Made by a program: the position numbers and the translations under genes. A stretch of 64,000 nucleotides of DNA from JBDTSW01 sp963782605 (GTDB lineage: Bacteria; Actinomycetota; Thermoleophilia; Solirubrobacterales; 70-9), in contig CAWAKK010000002.1 of assembly GCA_963782605.1 (NCBI GenBank), positions 122,945 to 186,944 on the forward strand, written 5' to 3'. Under the pieces are notes generated by a model that was given only the letters and a program-made list of their open reading frames with translations, made no database searches and was not told the origin of the DNA. Shown one piece after another: positions 51,601 through 60,500 of this stretch (position 1 is its first letter; each line of letters starts with the position of its first letter).

Positions 51601-53322
51601 TTGACTGCCGCCCTGGCTGAGCGCGACGCGAAAGTTCCGGCCGCGATCGATCTGTCGCGGCCGATCATGCTGGCGATTGCCGCTTTGCTTTGCGCGCTGA
51701 TCGTCCTGCCGCTCGGGTGGCTGTTCTACTACAGCCTCGTCGATCGCGATGGCTCCTTCACCCTCGACAACTTTTGGCAGCTGATCTCCGACCCGACGTT
51801 CATCGATCCGTTGCTGACGACCTTCATCCTGGCGACGAGCGCGAGCGTGATCTGCTGCGCGGTGGCCGCGCCCATGAGCTGGCTCGTCTCCCGCACCGAC
51901 CTGCCGTACCGGAACTTCGTGCGCCTGCTGGTGATGGCGTCGTTCGTCACACCGCCGTTCCTCGGCGCCATCGCCTGGGAATTGCTGGCCGCGCCGAACA
52001 GCGGGCTGCTCAATCAGGCTTATCGATATGTCACCGGTGCCGGGCAGGACGAGCGCCTGTTCAACATCTATTCGCTTCCGGGCCTGATCTTCGTCATCTC
52101 CTGTTACACGTTCCCCTACGTCTTCGTTCTGGTCGCGAATTCCCTTGATCGAATCCCGGGCGATCTTGAGGACGCTTCCTCCATCCTTGGCGGTCGCGCC
52201 TGGACCACCGCGCGGAAGGTTACGATCCCGCTCGCGTTGCCGGCACTGATCGCGGGCGCGCTCGTTGCTTTCCTGCAATCGATGACGTTGTTCGGCTCGC
52301 CGGCGATCCTTGCATTGCCCGCCGGATTTCACACAATGACGACCAAGATCTGGAGCCTGTTCCAGTACCCGCCGAAGCTCGAGCTTGCGGCTGCCGCGTC
52401 GCTCCCGCTGTTGGTGCTGACCGTGATCCTGCTTCGGGCCGAGCATCTCGCACTCGGGCGGCGCGGTTTTTCGGTCGTTGGCGGCAAGGGCGGCGAGGCG
52501 CGGTTGGTTCGGCTCGGCTACTTCAAATGGCCGGCACTCCTGCTGTGCGTTCTCGTGTTGCTCAATCCGATCTTTCTTCCCTATGGCGCGCTCCTCAACG
52601 CCACGTTCTCGCGCGTTGCGACGCAGCTGGTTTCGTTCAGCAATTTCACGCTGCACAACATCGAGTTCGTGTTGTTCGAGCTTTCGTCGACGCGGCTCGC
52701 CATCAAGAACACGGTCATTCTCGGCGCCTCGGCGGCAACCATCGGGACGGCGATCGCACTCGTCGTCGGGTACCTGACCGTGCGGCAGGCGATTGTGGGA
52801 CACCGCGCGATCGGCTTTCTCGCCACGGCGCCCGTAGCGATCCCCGGAGTCGTGCTGGGCGTGGGTCTGTTCCTGAGCTACACCCGCCCGCCGTTCGTCC
52901 TCTATGGGACGCTCTGGATCCTGCTCATTGCCTTCGTGACGATCAGCTTGCCCGCGGCGTATCAGCAGCTGCAGTCGGCGTTCAAATCGGTCCACGTCGA
53001 CCTCGAGGACGCTAGCCGGATATTCGGGGCGACGCGACTGCAGTCGCTCGGCCGAATTACCGCGCCGCTCCTTCGCACGAGCGTAATCGCGACCTGGTGC
53101 TTCATCTTCGTCGGCGTGATGCGGGAGCTGTCCGCCGCGGTCATCCTTTTCACGTCCGAGACCAAGGTCATTTCGGTTCTCATCTTCGATTTGAACGAGA
53201 GCGGCGATCTCGCCGCCATCTCGGTGCTTGGGCTGTTCCTGCTCGTGATCACGTTTGCCGTGGTCGTCCTTGCCAACCGGATTCCGGGTTTCGGGTCCGC
53301 CGTGCGCTTGCGCAACCACTGA
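51601..53322 (+). CDS. ABC transporter permease, fused two-domain (FbpB type)
   Basis: A 573-residue permease with about twelve helices in two repeats. Each half has an EAA loop: LEDASSILGGRAWTTARKVT at about 188 and LEDASRIFGATRLQSLGRIT at about 465. One chain thus supplies the whole channel. TTG 51601 is 15 bases after the binding-protein stop. It completes the three-gene transporter with the ATPase at 49412. Confidence 0.92.
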   Translation: MTAALAERDAKVPAAIDLSRPIMLAIAALLCALIVLPLGWLFYYSLVDRDGSFTLDNFWQLISDPTFIDPLLTTFILATSASVICCAVAAPMSWLVSRTDLPYRNFVRLLVMASFVTPPFLGAIAWELLAAPNSGLLNQAYRYVTGAGQDERLFNIYSLPGLIFVISCYTFPYVFVLVANSLDRIPGDLEDASSILGGRAWTTARKVTIPLALPALIAGALVAFLQSMTLFGSPAILALPAGFHTMTTKIWSLFQYPPKLELAAAASLPLLVLTVILLRAEHLALGRRGFSVVGGKGGEARLVRLGYFKWPALLLCVLVLLNPIFLPYGALLNATFSRVATQLVSFSNFTLHNIEFVLFELSSTRLAIKNTVILGASAATIGTAIALVVGYLTVRQAIVGHRAIGFLATAPVAIPGVVLGVGLFLSYTRPPFVLYGTLWILLIAFVTISLPAAYQQLQSAFKSVHVDLEDASRIFGATRLQSLGRITAPLLRTSVIATWCFIFVGVMRELSAAVILFTSETKVISVLIFDLNESGDLAAISVLGLFLLVITFAVVVLANRIPGFGSAVRLRNH

Positions 53323-53332
53323 CAGTAAAGCG

Positions 53333-54691
53333 ATGGGCCCCACTGTCGCCGAGGAGCTGGCCGAGCGGATCAACGGAGTCGATCCTGCGCGACTTTCGCG
53401 CGCCGTGCGCGCGAAATGTGAGGACCTGCTGATCGACTTTGTGGGGCTCTGCGTCGCGGCGCGGAACGAAAACTATGCGCGCGCCGCGCTCACCGCCTGC
53501 GAGGACAAGGGGCCTTGCACGGCGATCGGCTTCAAGCGACGGCTGACGGCGTCTGGAGCGGCCTTCGTGAACGGCACCGCGGCGCATGGCGAGGACTTCG
53601 ACGACACTTTCGAGGGCGGTCCCGTACATGCGGGAGCGGTGATCTTGCCCGCCGTTCTTGCCGCCGCAGAGCGCTACGGCGCCGACGGGCCCGACGCACT
53701 CCTCGGCGTCGCCATCGGCGTGGAGAGCATGTGCCGGCTGAGCCTCGTCGCGCCTAAGGCGATCCACCGTGCCGGCTTCCATCCGACCGCCGTGCTCGGT
53801 GCGATGGCCGCCGCGGCCGGTGTCTCCGCGACCTTGCAGCTTGAAGCGAAGCAGATGGTAAACGCCCTCGGAATCGCGGGCAGCATGGCCAGCGGCATCA
53901 TCGAGTATCTCGCAGAGGGCGCATGGACGAAACGCATGCATGCCGGCTGGGCGGCGCAGTCGGGTCTGCAGGCCGCAGTCCTTGCGCGCGCCGGATTCAA
54001 TGGTCCGCGCACCGTGTTCGAAGGGACGCACGGGCTCTTTCATGGCTTCGCGCACTCTGCCGAGGGCAACTACGGCGCACTCGTCGGCGATTTCGGCGAA
54101 CGGTGGGTGCTCGAGACCCTCGCGTTCAAGCCGTATCCGTGCGGGACCATGGCGCATCCATTCATCGATTGCGCGCGGCGCTTGGCAGCTCGAGGAATTG
54201 CCGCCGACGATATCAAGGAGCTTGTCTGCGAGACCGCGGAGGGCATCGTGCACCGTCTGTGGGAGCCGCTCACCGACAAGCAACGTCCGGTCAACGGATA
54301 CGCGGCGAAGTTCTCGATCCCTTACTGTATCGCGTCCGGATTCATCCGCGATGGTGTCGGTCTCGATGCGTTCACCGATGAAGCCGTACGCGACCCGCAG
54401 GTCGTTGCTCTCGCTTCCCGGGTGCGTTACGAGATCGATCCCGGCAATCCTTACCCAAATGAATTCACCGGTCATATCCGCGCTGTCCTGCGTGACGGGA
54501 CCACGATCGAGGAACGCCAGCCGCATTTCCGCGGCGGCGCGCACGAACCGCTCACGCGGCGCGACATCGAAGAGAAATTCGCACTCAATGCGCAGTATGG
54601 AGGCTGGAGTGCGAAGCAAAGCGAAGCTGCCCTCGTGGCCGCACGCAATATCTTCGACAAATCCATTGACCTTGGCCCTTGGGGCAAGTGA
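53333..54691 (+). CDS. MmgE/PrpD family protein
   Basis: A 452-residue protein. Family features: CEDLLIDFVGLCVAARNENY, GAAFVNGTAAHGEDFDDTFE (the active-site GTAAH..DFDD segment), HAGAVILPAVLAAAERYGAD, RAGFHPTAVLGAMAAAAGVS, AFKPYPCGTMAHPFIDCARR. Known members are 2-methylcitrate dehydratase and cis-aconitate decarboxylase; many others are uncharacterised. Start ATG 53333 lies 10 bases after the permease stop, so it is part of the operon and probably acts on the imported acid or its derivative. Confidence 0.9.
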   Translation: MGPTVAEELAERINGVDPARLSRAVRAKCEDLLIDFVGLCVAARNENYARAALTACEDKGPCTAIGFKRRLTASGAAFVNGTAAHGEDFDDTFEGGPVHAGAVILPAVLAAAERYGADGPDALLGVAIGVESMCRLSLVAPKAIHRAGFHPTAVLGAMAAAAGVSATLQLEAKQMVNALGIAGSMASGIIEYLAEGAWTKRMHAGWAAQSGLQAAVLARAGFNGPRTVFEGTHGLFHGFAHSAEGNYGALVGDFGERWVLETLAFKPYPCGTMAHPFIDCARRLAARGIAADDIKELVCETAEGIVHRLWEPLTDKQRPVNGYAAKFSIPYCIASGFIRDGVGLDAFTDEAVRDPQVVALASRVRYEIDPGNPYPNEFTGHIRAVLRDGTTIEERQPHFRGGAHEPLTRRDIEEKFALNAQYGGWSAKQSEAALVAARNIFDKSIDLGPWGK

Positions 54692-54699
54692 GTGGCGCC

Positions 54700-55458
54700 A
54701 TGACTGACAATTCAAAAGAACTTGTCGGCCGGGTCGCGATTGTGACGGGAAGCGGCCGCAACATCGGCCGCGCGATCGCGCTTTCGCTCGCGGACGCAGG
54801 AGCGGCCGTCGTCGTCAACGCCCGTTCGAACCGCAAGGAGCTGGACGCAGTCGTTCGCGAGATCGAGGGTCGGGGAGGGCGCGCGCTCGCCGCGATCGCC
54901 GACGTGACCGATGCGGCCGCTGTCGAGAGCATGGTGAAGGCTGCGGCGGACAAATTCGGCCGGATCGACATCCTCGTGAACAACGCGGCACTGCGCCGTG
55001 AGCAGCCGCTCGACCAGATGACGCTGGAAGCCTGGCGGGAAATTCTCGGCGTGGTCCTCGATGGCGCGTTCATCTGCGCAAAGGCTTGTCTCCCGCATCT
55101 GAAGCGAAGCGGAGCGGGAGCGATCATCAACATCGGGGGCCTCAGCGCGAGCACCGGCGCGAAGCATCGCGCGCATGTCGTCACGGCCAAGGCGGGGCTC
55201 GAGGGGTTCACGCGCGCGCTTGCCCATGACCTCGCCGCGGACGGGATCACGGCAAACTGCATCTCCCCAGGCCTCATCGATACCGTTCGCGAGGCAGGAA
55301 AGCCGGAGCCGCAGCACCACACGACGCACGGCACGATCGTTGGGCGGCATGGCGCACCCGAGGAAATCGCCGCAGCCGTTCGTTTCCTGTGCGGACCGTC
55401 GAGCCGCTACATCACCGGTCAGGTCATCCACGTGAACGGCGGCGCGTTTCTGGGCTGA
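54700..55458 (+). CDS. Short-chain dehydrogenase fold protein without catalytic Ser/Tyr
   Basis: A 252-residue SDR. The Rossmann part is normal: VAIVTGSGRNIGRAIALSLA, IADVTDAAAVESMVKAAADK and DILVNNAALRREQPLD. At the active site, INIGGLSASTGAKHRAHVVT then AK aligns with INIGSxxG...YxxxK of FabG-type enzymes, so the Ser is Gly and the Tyr is Val, with only the Lys kept. The C-terminal NGGAFL is intact. It may use another mechanism or only bind nucleotide. ATG 54700 follows the MmgE/PrpD gene by 8 bases; GTG 54679 is less likely. Confidence 0.88.
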   Translation: MTDNSKELVGRVAIVTGSGRNIGRAIALSLADAGAAVVVNARSNRKELDAVVREIEGRGGRALAAIADVTDAAAVESMVKAAADKFGRIDILVNNAALRREQPLDQMTLEAWREILGVVLDGAFICAKACLPHLKRSGAGAIINIGGLSASTGAKHRAHVVTAKAGLEGFTRALAHDLAADGITANCISPGLIDTVREAGKPEPQHHTTHGTIVGRHGAPEEIAAAVRFLCGPSSRYITGQVIHVNGGAFLG

Positions 55459-55480
55459 CGCGAGCACCTACGAGGCATTC

Positions 55481-55846
55481 ATGCCGTCAATCGCCGGACT
55501 GCTTCTCGCCGCGGCAGGCTTTGCCGTCTGGGCGGTATTCTCGGGGTTGCCGCTGATGATGGGCGGCCAGGGCATACGCGAGGCGTGGGATACTGAGCTC
55601 TACTGGATCATCGGCGTCCCGCTGCTTCTGCTGGCGGTGATGGCTGCCGGTTACGCCACGAGGGAGGCACCGTGGAAGCTCGCGCTCTGGCCAATCGCCG
55701 GACACTTTGTGGCGATGCTCTTGGTCTCACCGGCGGGAACTGATCTAGGCCTGCTACCGATCGCGCTGATCCTCATCGGTCTTCCGGCATTCGCTGCCTT
55801 CATCGGCGTGGCGTACGTCGGCCGCAAGTTGGCTCGCGCAGCATGA
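55481..55846 (+). CDS. Small membrane protein, four helices
   Basis: A 121-residue protein with four hydrophobic helices (AGLLLAAAGFAVWAVFSGLP, YWIIGVPLLLLAVMAAGYAT, ALWPIAGHFVAMLLVSPAG, LPIALILIGLPAFAAFIGVA). Family not recognised. It is 22 bases after the SDR gene and 77 before the cyclase gene, so probably on the operon transcript. A role with transport is possible but unsupported. Confidence 0.7.
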   Translation: MPSIAGLLLAAAGFAVWAVFSGLPLMMGGQGIREAWDTELYWIIGVPLLLLAVMAAGYATREAPWKLALWPIAGHFVAMLLVSPAGTDLGLLPIALILIGLPAFAAFIGVAYVGRKLARAA

Positions 55847-55923
55847 CGTGATTTATCCGTCTCCGGTCGTGTGGGCGACCTGGCGGCGGAGCGCCGGGCA
55901 AAACTATCCTGGGAGGTAGAGTC

Positions 55924-56979
55924 ATGAAGCCACTTCACGCACTCAGAGTCGTAGCGAGTGTTTGCGTGCCGCTTGTCGCATCCGTCGCCGTGCAGGCACA
56001 AAGCGGGCCGCCATGGCCCGCCGGCGATCAGCGAGGCATGGCGAACACGCTCGGCCCGTCTACCTGGGCGCGGTGCGCGCCGCATCTCGCCAATCCCAAT
56101 GCTAAATCCTACGAGTTGTCGCACGTGCGATCGAATACAATGCCGCAGTCGCCGTTCGGCACGCCCCTCGTGGACAAGTACCGACCGACGGTTGGCATAC
56201 CCGGAACCCGCCACGCCTTTAACGGCGAAGAAGCTGTGAGTGGCGAAGCGGGTGCGCAGGGCACGCAAATGGACGCGCTTGGACACTTCGCGGTACTGCC
56301 CGCGCCCTGGGACGGCAAGAGCGATTTCCCCGCGGACGGCGCGACCTACTACGGCGGCTACAAGCAGTCGGAGGTGAAGCCGAAACCGGATTCGCCGCTC
56401 CTGAAGCTCGGCATCGAGAACGTACCGCCCATCGTGACGACCGCGGTGCTGCTCGATGCCAAGGCGCATCTCGGCGGCGGCAAGCCGCTGCAACCGGGCG
56501 CGCTCGTGACTACAGCGGACATCGAGGTCATGCTGCAGAAGCAAGGGATCGGCGCGCGCGGGCTGCAGCGTGGCGACGTGCTCTATATCTACACGGGTTG
56601 GGGCGACGGCTGGAAAGATCCGGATACGGAGATGAGCTACTACACGAAGGGCCCTGGCCTTTCGTACGATGCAGCGAAGTACATCGAGAGCAAGCAGATC
56701 GTCCTCATCGCCCTGGACAATCCCTTCACCGATCCGGTGCCGGAGGGGATGCTGATGGGCAAGGCCGCGCCGCCGGCCGGCGTGCCCGATGGGCTGCCGT
56801 TCGCGATCCATCACCACAATCTGGTGGTGGCCGGCGTTCACAATATTCAGAACGCAAACCTGGCCGCACTTGCAAACGACAAAGTGTGGATATCCTGCAC
56901 GATGATCCTGCCATTGCGTTCACAGGGCGGATCGGGCTCGCCGGTTCGGCCAGTCGCGATTGGTGCACCGAACCAGTGA
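55924..56979 (+). CDS. Exported cyclase-family (kynurenine formamidase-like) protein
   Basis: A 351-residue protein with a signal peptide (VVASVCVPLVASVAVQAQ). The metal-binding segment of the cyclase/formamidase family is QGTQMDALGHFAVLP, where the usual HxGTHxDxPxH pattern is partly altered (His to Gln after GT), and YIYTGWGDGWKDPDTEMSYY and NLVVAGVHNIQNANLAALAN follow. Family members hydrolyse amides or lactones. Export to the periplasm suggests action on the substrate before uptake. ATG 55924 has GGGAGG 8 bases upstream. It closes the operon. Confidence 0.88.
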   Translation: MKPLHALRVVASVCVPLVASVAVQAQSGPPWPAGDQRGMANTLGPSTWARCAPHLANPNAKSYELSHVRSNTMPQSPFGTPLVDKYRPTVGIPGTRHAFNGEEAVSGEAGAQGTQMDALGHFAVLPAPWDGKSDFPADGATYYGGYKQSEVKPKPDSPLLKLGIENVPPIVTTAVLLDAKAHLGGGKPLQPGALVTTADIEVMLQKQGIGARGLQRGDVLYIYTGWGDGWKDPDTEMSYYTKGPGLSYDAAKYIESKQIVLIALDNPFTDPVPEGMLMGKAAPPAGVPDGLPFAIHHHNLVVAGVHNIQNANLAALANDKVWISCTMILPLRSQGGSGSPVRPVAIGAPNQ

Positions 56980-57099
56980 CGGACTGAGCGGTGCCAAGCG
57001 CCGCGATCGGATCATGCCACTGGGGGGCAGGATGCGGCGCGCTTATAACAGTGACCTCGAGCTTGCCCGCCTCGATGGTGGCGTTCGTTTGAATCCCTT

Positions 57100-57276
57100 C
57101 TACTTGCGCGTCGTCGGTGTCCAGAAGAGATAACCACCTTGCGAGACCGCGACCTCGTATTGGCCGCAGTTTACACATTGAAAAGTTAGAACCTCAGCTC
57201 CGGCTTTGTGAGAGTGCGGTTCCTTGCCGATAAACTTCGTCGGTCCGCCGCAGGCGCTGCACCTAATCGGGTCCAT
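57100..57276 (-). CDS. Small zinc-ribbon protein
   Basis: A 58-residue protein from ATG 57276 with two CxxC pairs (RCSACGG near residues 5-11, FQCVNCGQYEVAV near 33-45), the layout of a zinc ribbon. An aromatic C-terminus (YLFWTPTTRK) follows. Family not recognised. The frame is open further upstream to 57645 but that part overlaps the next gene and is not protein-like. Confidence 0.6.
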   Translation of the reverse strand: MDPIRCSACGGPTKFIGKEPHSHKAGAEVLTFQCVNCGQYEVAVSQGGYLFWTPTTRK

Positions 57277-57438
57277 GTCGGTCGCCGTAGAGCTATTACT
57301 CAATAGCTGCGACTGAAATGGGTGCCAACAAATCGAGAGTTGTACTCGATGGGCGCGAGAAGACCCCGCTCGGTTCGCCCTCCCGGTTTCAAGCTGCGAC
57401 TTCTTGCGAAGAGACCTGGCCACACCCATCTCCGCGCC

Positions 57439-57750
57439 ATGAGTGCACCGATCGTGGCCGTCATTCCACATCGCCTCGGCAAAGCAGAGGCGTTGCGTCG
57501 CCTGAGGGAGGGTCTTGGACGCGCACAGACGGGCGCCAACTATTTCTTGAGCGTAGAACCTGCGACTTGGGACGGTGACCGCGTGACATTCCAAGTACGT
57601 GCTCTTGGGCAGACGGCGGCTGCCTCGATCGACGTTTTCGAGCACGAAGTTCGTTTAGAACTCACGCTCCCATGGCTCCTTCAGAAGCTCGCAGATCGGA
57701 TTCTCCCCGTGCTCCGGCGCGAAACAACTCTCTTGCTTGAAAAGAAATAG
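57439..57750 (+). CDS. Polyhydroxyalkanoic acid system family protein
   Basis: A 103-residue protein from ATG 57439 with the features of the PHA granule-region family: VAVIPHRLGKAEALRRLREG, GDRVTFQVRALGQTAAASID and EVRLELTLPWLLQKLADRIL. Members are found near polyhydroxyalkanoate genes in some species; none are here. The frame is open to 57322, but homologues begin near the chosen ATG. Its stop abuts the end of the convergent livF. Confidence 0.75.
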   Translation: MSAPIVAVIPHRLGKAEALRRLREGLGRAQTGANYFLSVEPATWDGDRVTFQVRALGQTAAASIDVFEHEVRLELTLPWLLQKLADRILPVLRRETTLLLEKK

Positions 57751-58446
57751 TCAGACCTCCAGCCATTCGCGCCGCACGGCAGCGGCGGCCTTGAACTCCG
57801 CCGGCGTGCCCTCGAACACGATGGTGCCGTGTCCCATGACGTAGAGCCGCGCCGAGATATCGAGTGCGATCGACAGTTTTTGCTCCACGAGGAGGATCGC
57901 CACGTCCCGGCGCGCGATTTCGGAGATGAGGCCGCCGACCTGGCGGACGATCAATGGCGCGAGCCCCTCGGTCGGCTCATCGATCATGATGAGGTCGGGA
58001 TCGCCCATGAGTGTTCGGCAGATCGTCAGCATCTGCTTCTCGCCGCCCGAGAGAACACCCGCATCGGTGTCGGCGCGGCTGGCGAGCTGGGGGAACATGG
58101 CAAGCATGTCCTCGATCCGCCACTTGCCCGGCCGCTTTTGATCCTTGAGGCCAAGCTGCAGGTTCTGACGGACGGTGAGCGAAGGAAAAATGTCGCGGTT
58201 CTCCGGCACATAACCGAGGCCGAAACGGGCGATGCGGTAGCTGGGCCAGCCGGCGATCTCTTCGCCCTTGAAGCGGATGCTGCCAATCGGCGGCACTTCG
58301 CCGATGATGGCCTTGATCGTGGTGGAGCGTCCGACCCCATTGCGGCCGAGGAGGCTCACGACCTCTCCCTTGGCCACGTCGAGGTCGACGCCGTGCAGGA
58401 TGTGGCTCTTGCCGTAATAGGCATGCAGGTTGCGCACCTGAAGCAT
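57751..58446 (-). CDS. livF: Branched-chain amino-acid ABC transporter ATPase, Walker A Lys replaced by Arg
   Basis: A 231-residue LivF-type ATPase. Walker A reads LLGRNGVGRSTTIKAI, with Arg in place of the usual Lys; the codon is CGC. The signature is AGVLSGGEKQMLTICRTLMG (GGEKQM), Walker B is LIMIDEPTEGLAPLIVRQVG, and the switch region is LLVEQKLSIALDI, with Lys-Leu-Ser instead of the His loop commonly seen. ATG 58446 overlaps the livG stop by one base. It ends the minus-strand operon livK-livH-livM-livG-livF. Confidence 0.92.
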   Translation of the reverse strand: MLQVRNLHAYYGKSHILHGVDLDVAKGEVVSLLGRNGVGRSTTIKAIIGEVPPIGSIRFKGEEIAGWPSYRIARFGLGYVPENRDIFPSLTVRQNLQLGLKDQKRPGKWRIEDMLAMFPQLASRADTDAGVLSGGEKQMLTICRTLMGDPDLIMIDEPTEGLAPLIVRQVGGLISEIARRDVAILLVEQKLSIALDISARLYVMGHGTIVFEGTPAEFKAAAAVRREWLEV

Positions 58447-59198
58447 CAGTGCGCCTCCTGGCCCAGATACGCTTCCTTGACGGCGGCGTTCTTCCGAATC
58501 TCCTCCGGCGTACCCGACGCCACGATCTGACCGTAGACGAGAACGGAGACCCGATCTGCAAGTCCGAACACCACGCTCATGTCGTGCTCGACGATCACGA
58601 GCGTGCGTCCCTCACTGATGCGGCGGATCAGATCGACGGCACGATCGGCCTCGTGCCGGCTCATGCCGGCGGTCGGTTCATCGAGCAGGATTACATCGGC
58701 GCCGCCGGCGATGGTAATGGCGATTTCAAGCGCCCGTTGTTCGGCATAGGTGAGGACGCCCGCGGGCACCTCGCGCTTCTCGAGCAAATTGAAGTCGGTG
58801 AGGATCCTCTCGGTGCGTGCGTTGACGTCGTCTAGCCCGTCGAGGCTGCGCCAAAAGGTATAGCGCTGACCTGCTGACCACAGCACGGCGCAGCGCACGT
58901 TCTCCCGGACGCTCAGGCGGTGGAAGATGTTGGTTACCTGAAAGCTGCGCGACAGCCCGCGGCGATTGATGAGCTGCGGTGCCTGGCCGGTGACATCGTC
59001 ACCCTTCAGCAGGATCGAGCCGGCGGTCGGCGCAAGCATTCCACTGACCAGATTGAACAGGGTGGATTTGCCGGCCCCGTTCGGTCCGATCACCGCGTGC
59101 CGCTCGCCCCGCCGAACCGAAAGATCGACGCCGCGGATGACCTCGGTGGCGCCGAAGTTCTTCGTGATGCCTCGCAGCTCAATCGCGGGCGCGTTCAT
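58446..59198 (-). CDS. livG: Branched-chain amino-acid ABC transporter ATPase
   Basis: A 250-residue LivG-type ATPase from ATG 59198. Walker A is AVIGPNGAGKSTLFNLVSGM, Walker B is GGADVILLDEPTAGMSRHEA, and the switch His is in LVIVEHDMSVVFGLADRVSV. The signature region is degenerate (GVLTYAEQRALEIAITIAGG), as usual in LivG proteins. The LivM-contact region GLSRSFQVTNIFHRLSVREN is normal. It overlaps livM by 4 bases. Confidence 0.93.
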   Translation of the reverse strand: MNAPAIELRGITKNFGATEVIRGVDLSVRRGERHAVIGPNGAGKSTLFNLVSGMLAPTAGSILLKGDDVTGQAPQLINRRGLSRSFQVTNIFHRLSVRENVRCAVLWSAGQRYTFWRSLDGLDDVNARTERILTDFNLLEKREVPAGVLTYAEQRALEIAITIAGGADVILLDEPTAGMSRHEADRAVDLIRRISEGRTLVIVEHDMSVVFGLADRVSVLVYGQIVASGTPEEIRKNAAVKEAYLGQEAH

Positions 59199-60500
59199 GG
59201 CCGGCCCCCCGCGCCGGCCGCACCGGCTCGGTTCCACGCATTCGCCACGATCCGCCGCGCGCGCAGGAACGCGACAAGACCGCCGCCGGCGAGGACGATG
59301 CCGACCAGCCAGGGGCCGATCTCATTCGCCTGCACGGAAACACCCAGGAATTTCATCGTGGGGCCCGAAGTGTATTTCACCGCGAGATGATGAAACATCT
59401 CGATCATCAACGCGGCTCCGAGCAGCGCCAGGAGAAGCGGTATCAACACAACGAGATACGCGGGCAGCACCCTGTGCAGCGTGCCGGCGCGCCATAGTGG
59501 CCGGTGCATCATGATGAGACCGGCAAGACCCGATGGCGCAAACATCACCATCGCGATGAACAGGAGCCCGAAGTAGAGCTGCCAGATCTCTGTCAAATCG
59601 CTAAGCATCAGCTGCAGGTAGACGACCAGAATTGCGCCGAGCACCGGTCCGGCGAAGAATCCAGCGCCGCCCATGAAGGTCGCGAGCAGCACCGTGCCCG
59701 ACTGGACAGCGCTGAACAGCGCCGAATTGGCGATCTCGAAATTGATGGCGGCGAGCGCCCCGGCGACGCCGGCAAAGAGGCCGGAGAGGCAGAACGCGAG
59801 GAAGCGCACCATGCGCGGGTCGTACCCGACGAACTGCACCCGCTCGGGATTGTCCCGCACGGCGTTGCACATGCGGCCGAGCGGCGTGCGGGTGAGGGCG
59901 TACATGAGGAACGCGCAGAGCAGGCACCAGGCGGCGATCAGGTAGTACACCTGGACCTGCGGTCCGAAACTCCAGTCGAAAATCCGGAACAACTTGGTCC
60001 GGTCGGCGGTGATGCCTTCCTCACCGCCGAAGAAGCCGCGCAGGATCAGCGCGCTCGATCCGATCAACTCGGCGAGCCCGAGCGAGATCATCGCAAAGGC
60101 GGTGCCGCTGCGCTTCGTCGAGAGCCACCCGAAGATCGCGGCGAAGAACAGGCCCGCGCCAGCGCCGACCAATGGGATCAACGGCAACGGTACCGGCCAG
60201 GAGCTCGCAACGATCGCTTTCATTGCGTGCACGGCAAGATAGCCGCCGAGCCCGTAGTAGACCGCGTGCCCGAACGACGAGCAGCCCGGTCTGGCCCAGC
60301 AGGATGTTGTACGAAAGCGAGAAGATGATCGAGATGCCGATCAGGCTCATCACGGTCAGCGCCGTGCCGCTGCGGAAGACAAACGGCAGCACGAGCAGGA
60401 CGGCCGCAGCAGCAAACCAGAGGCCGTAGCGCGTCAGCGCGCTGAATTGTGCACCGCTCCAGGCTCGGCCGACTGCGGCGCTGACGACCCGGTCCGTCAT
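59195..60500 (-). pseudogene. livM: Branched-chain amino-acid ABC permease LivM, one frameshift
   Basis: The N-terminal part starts at ATG 60500 (overlapping livH) with LVLPFVFRSGTALTVMSLIG and YNILLGQTGLL. At about 60278 one extra base shifts the frame; removing it gives LLSFGHAVYYGLGGYLAVHA and the rest of LivM, including IFGWLSTKRSGTAFAMISLG and CNAVRDNPERVQFVGYDPRM. Eight to ten helices are present overall. All family parts exist, so a single-base sequence error is likely. The long C-terminal extension with two extra helices is complete. Confidence 0.85.

Noticed and set aside
50578..53373. A 931-codon open frame antisense to the ABC binding protein and permease genes
   Set aside because: It is Arg/Asp/Glu/Gln-rich without any fold-like pattern, and lies opposite well-supported genes. 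It is a by-product of GC-rich codon use.
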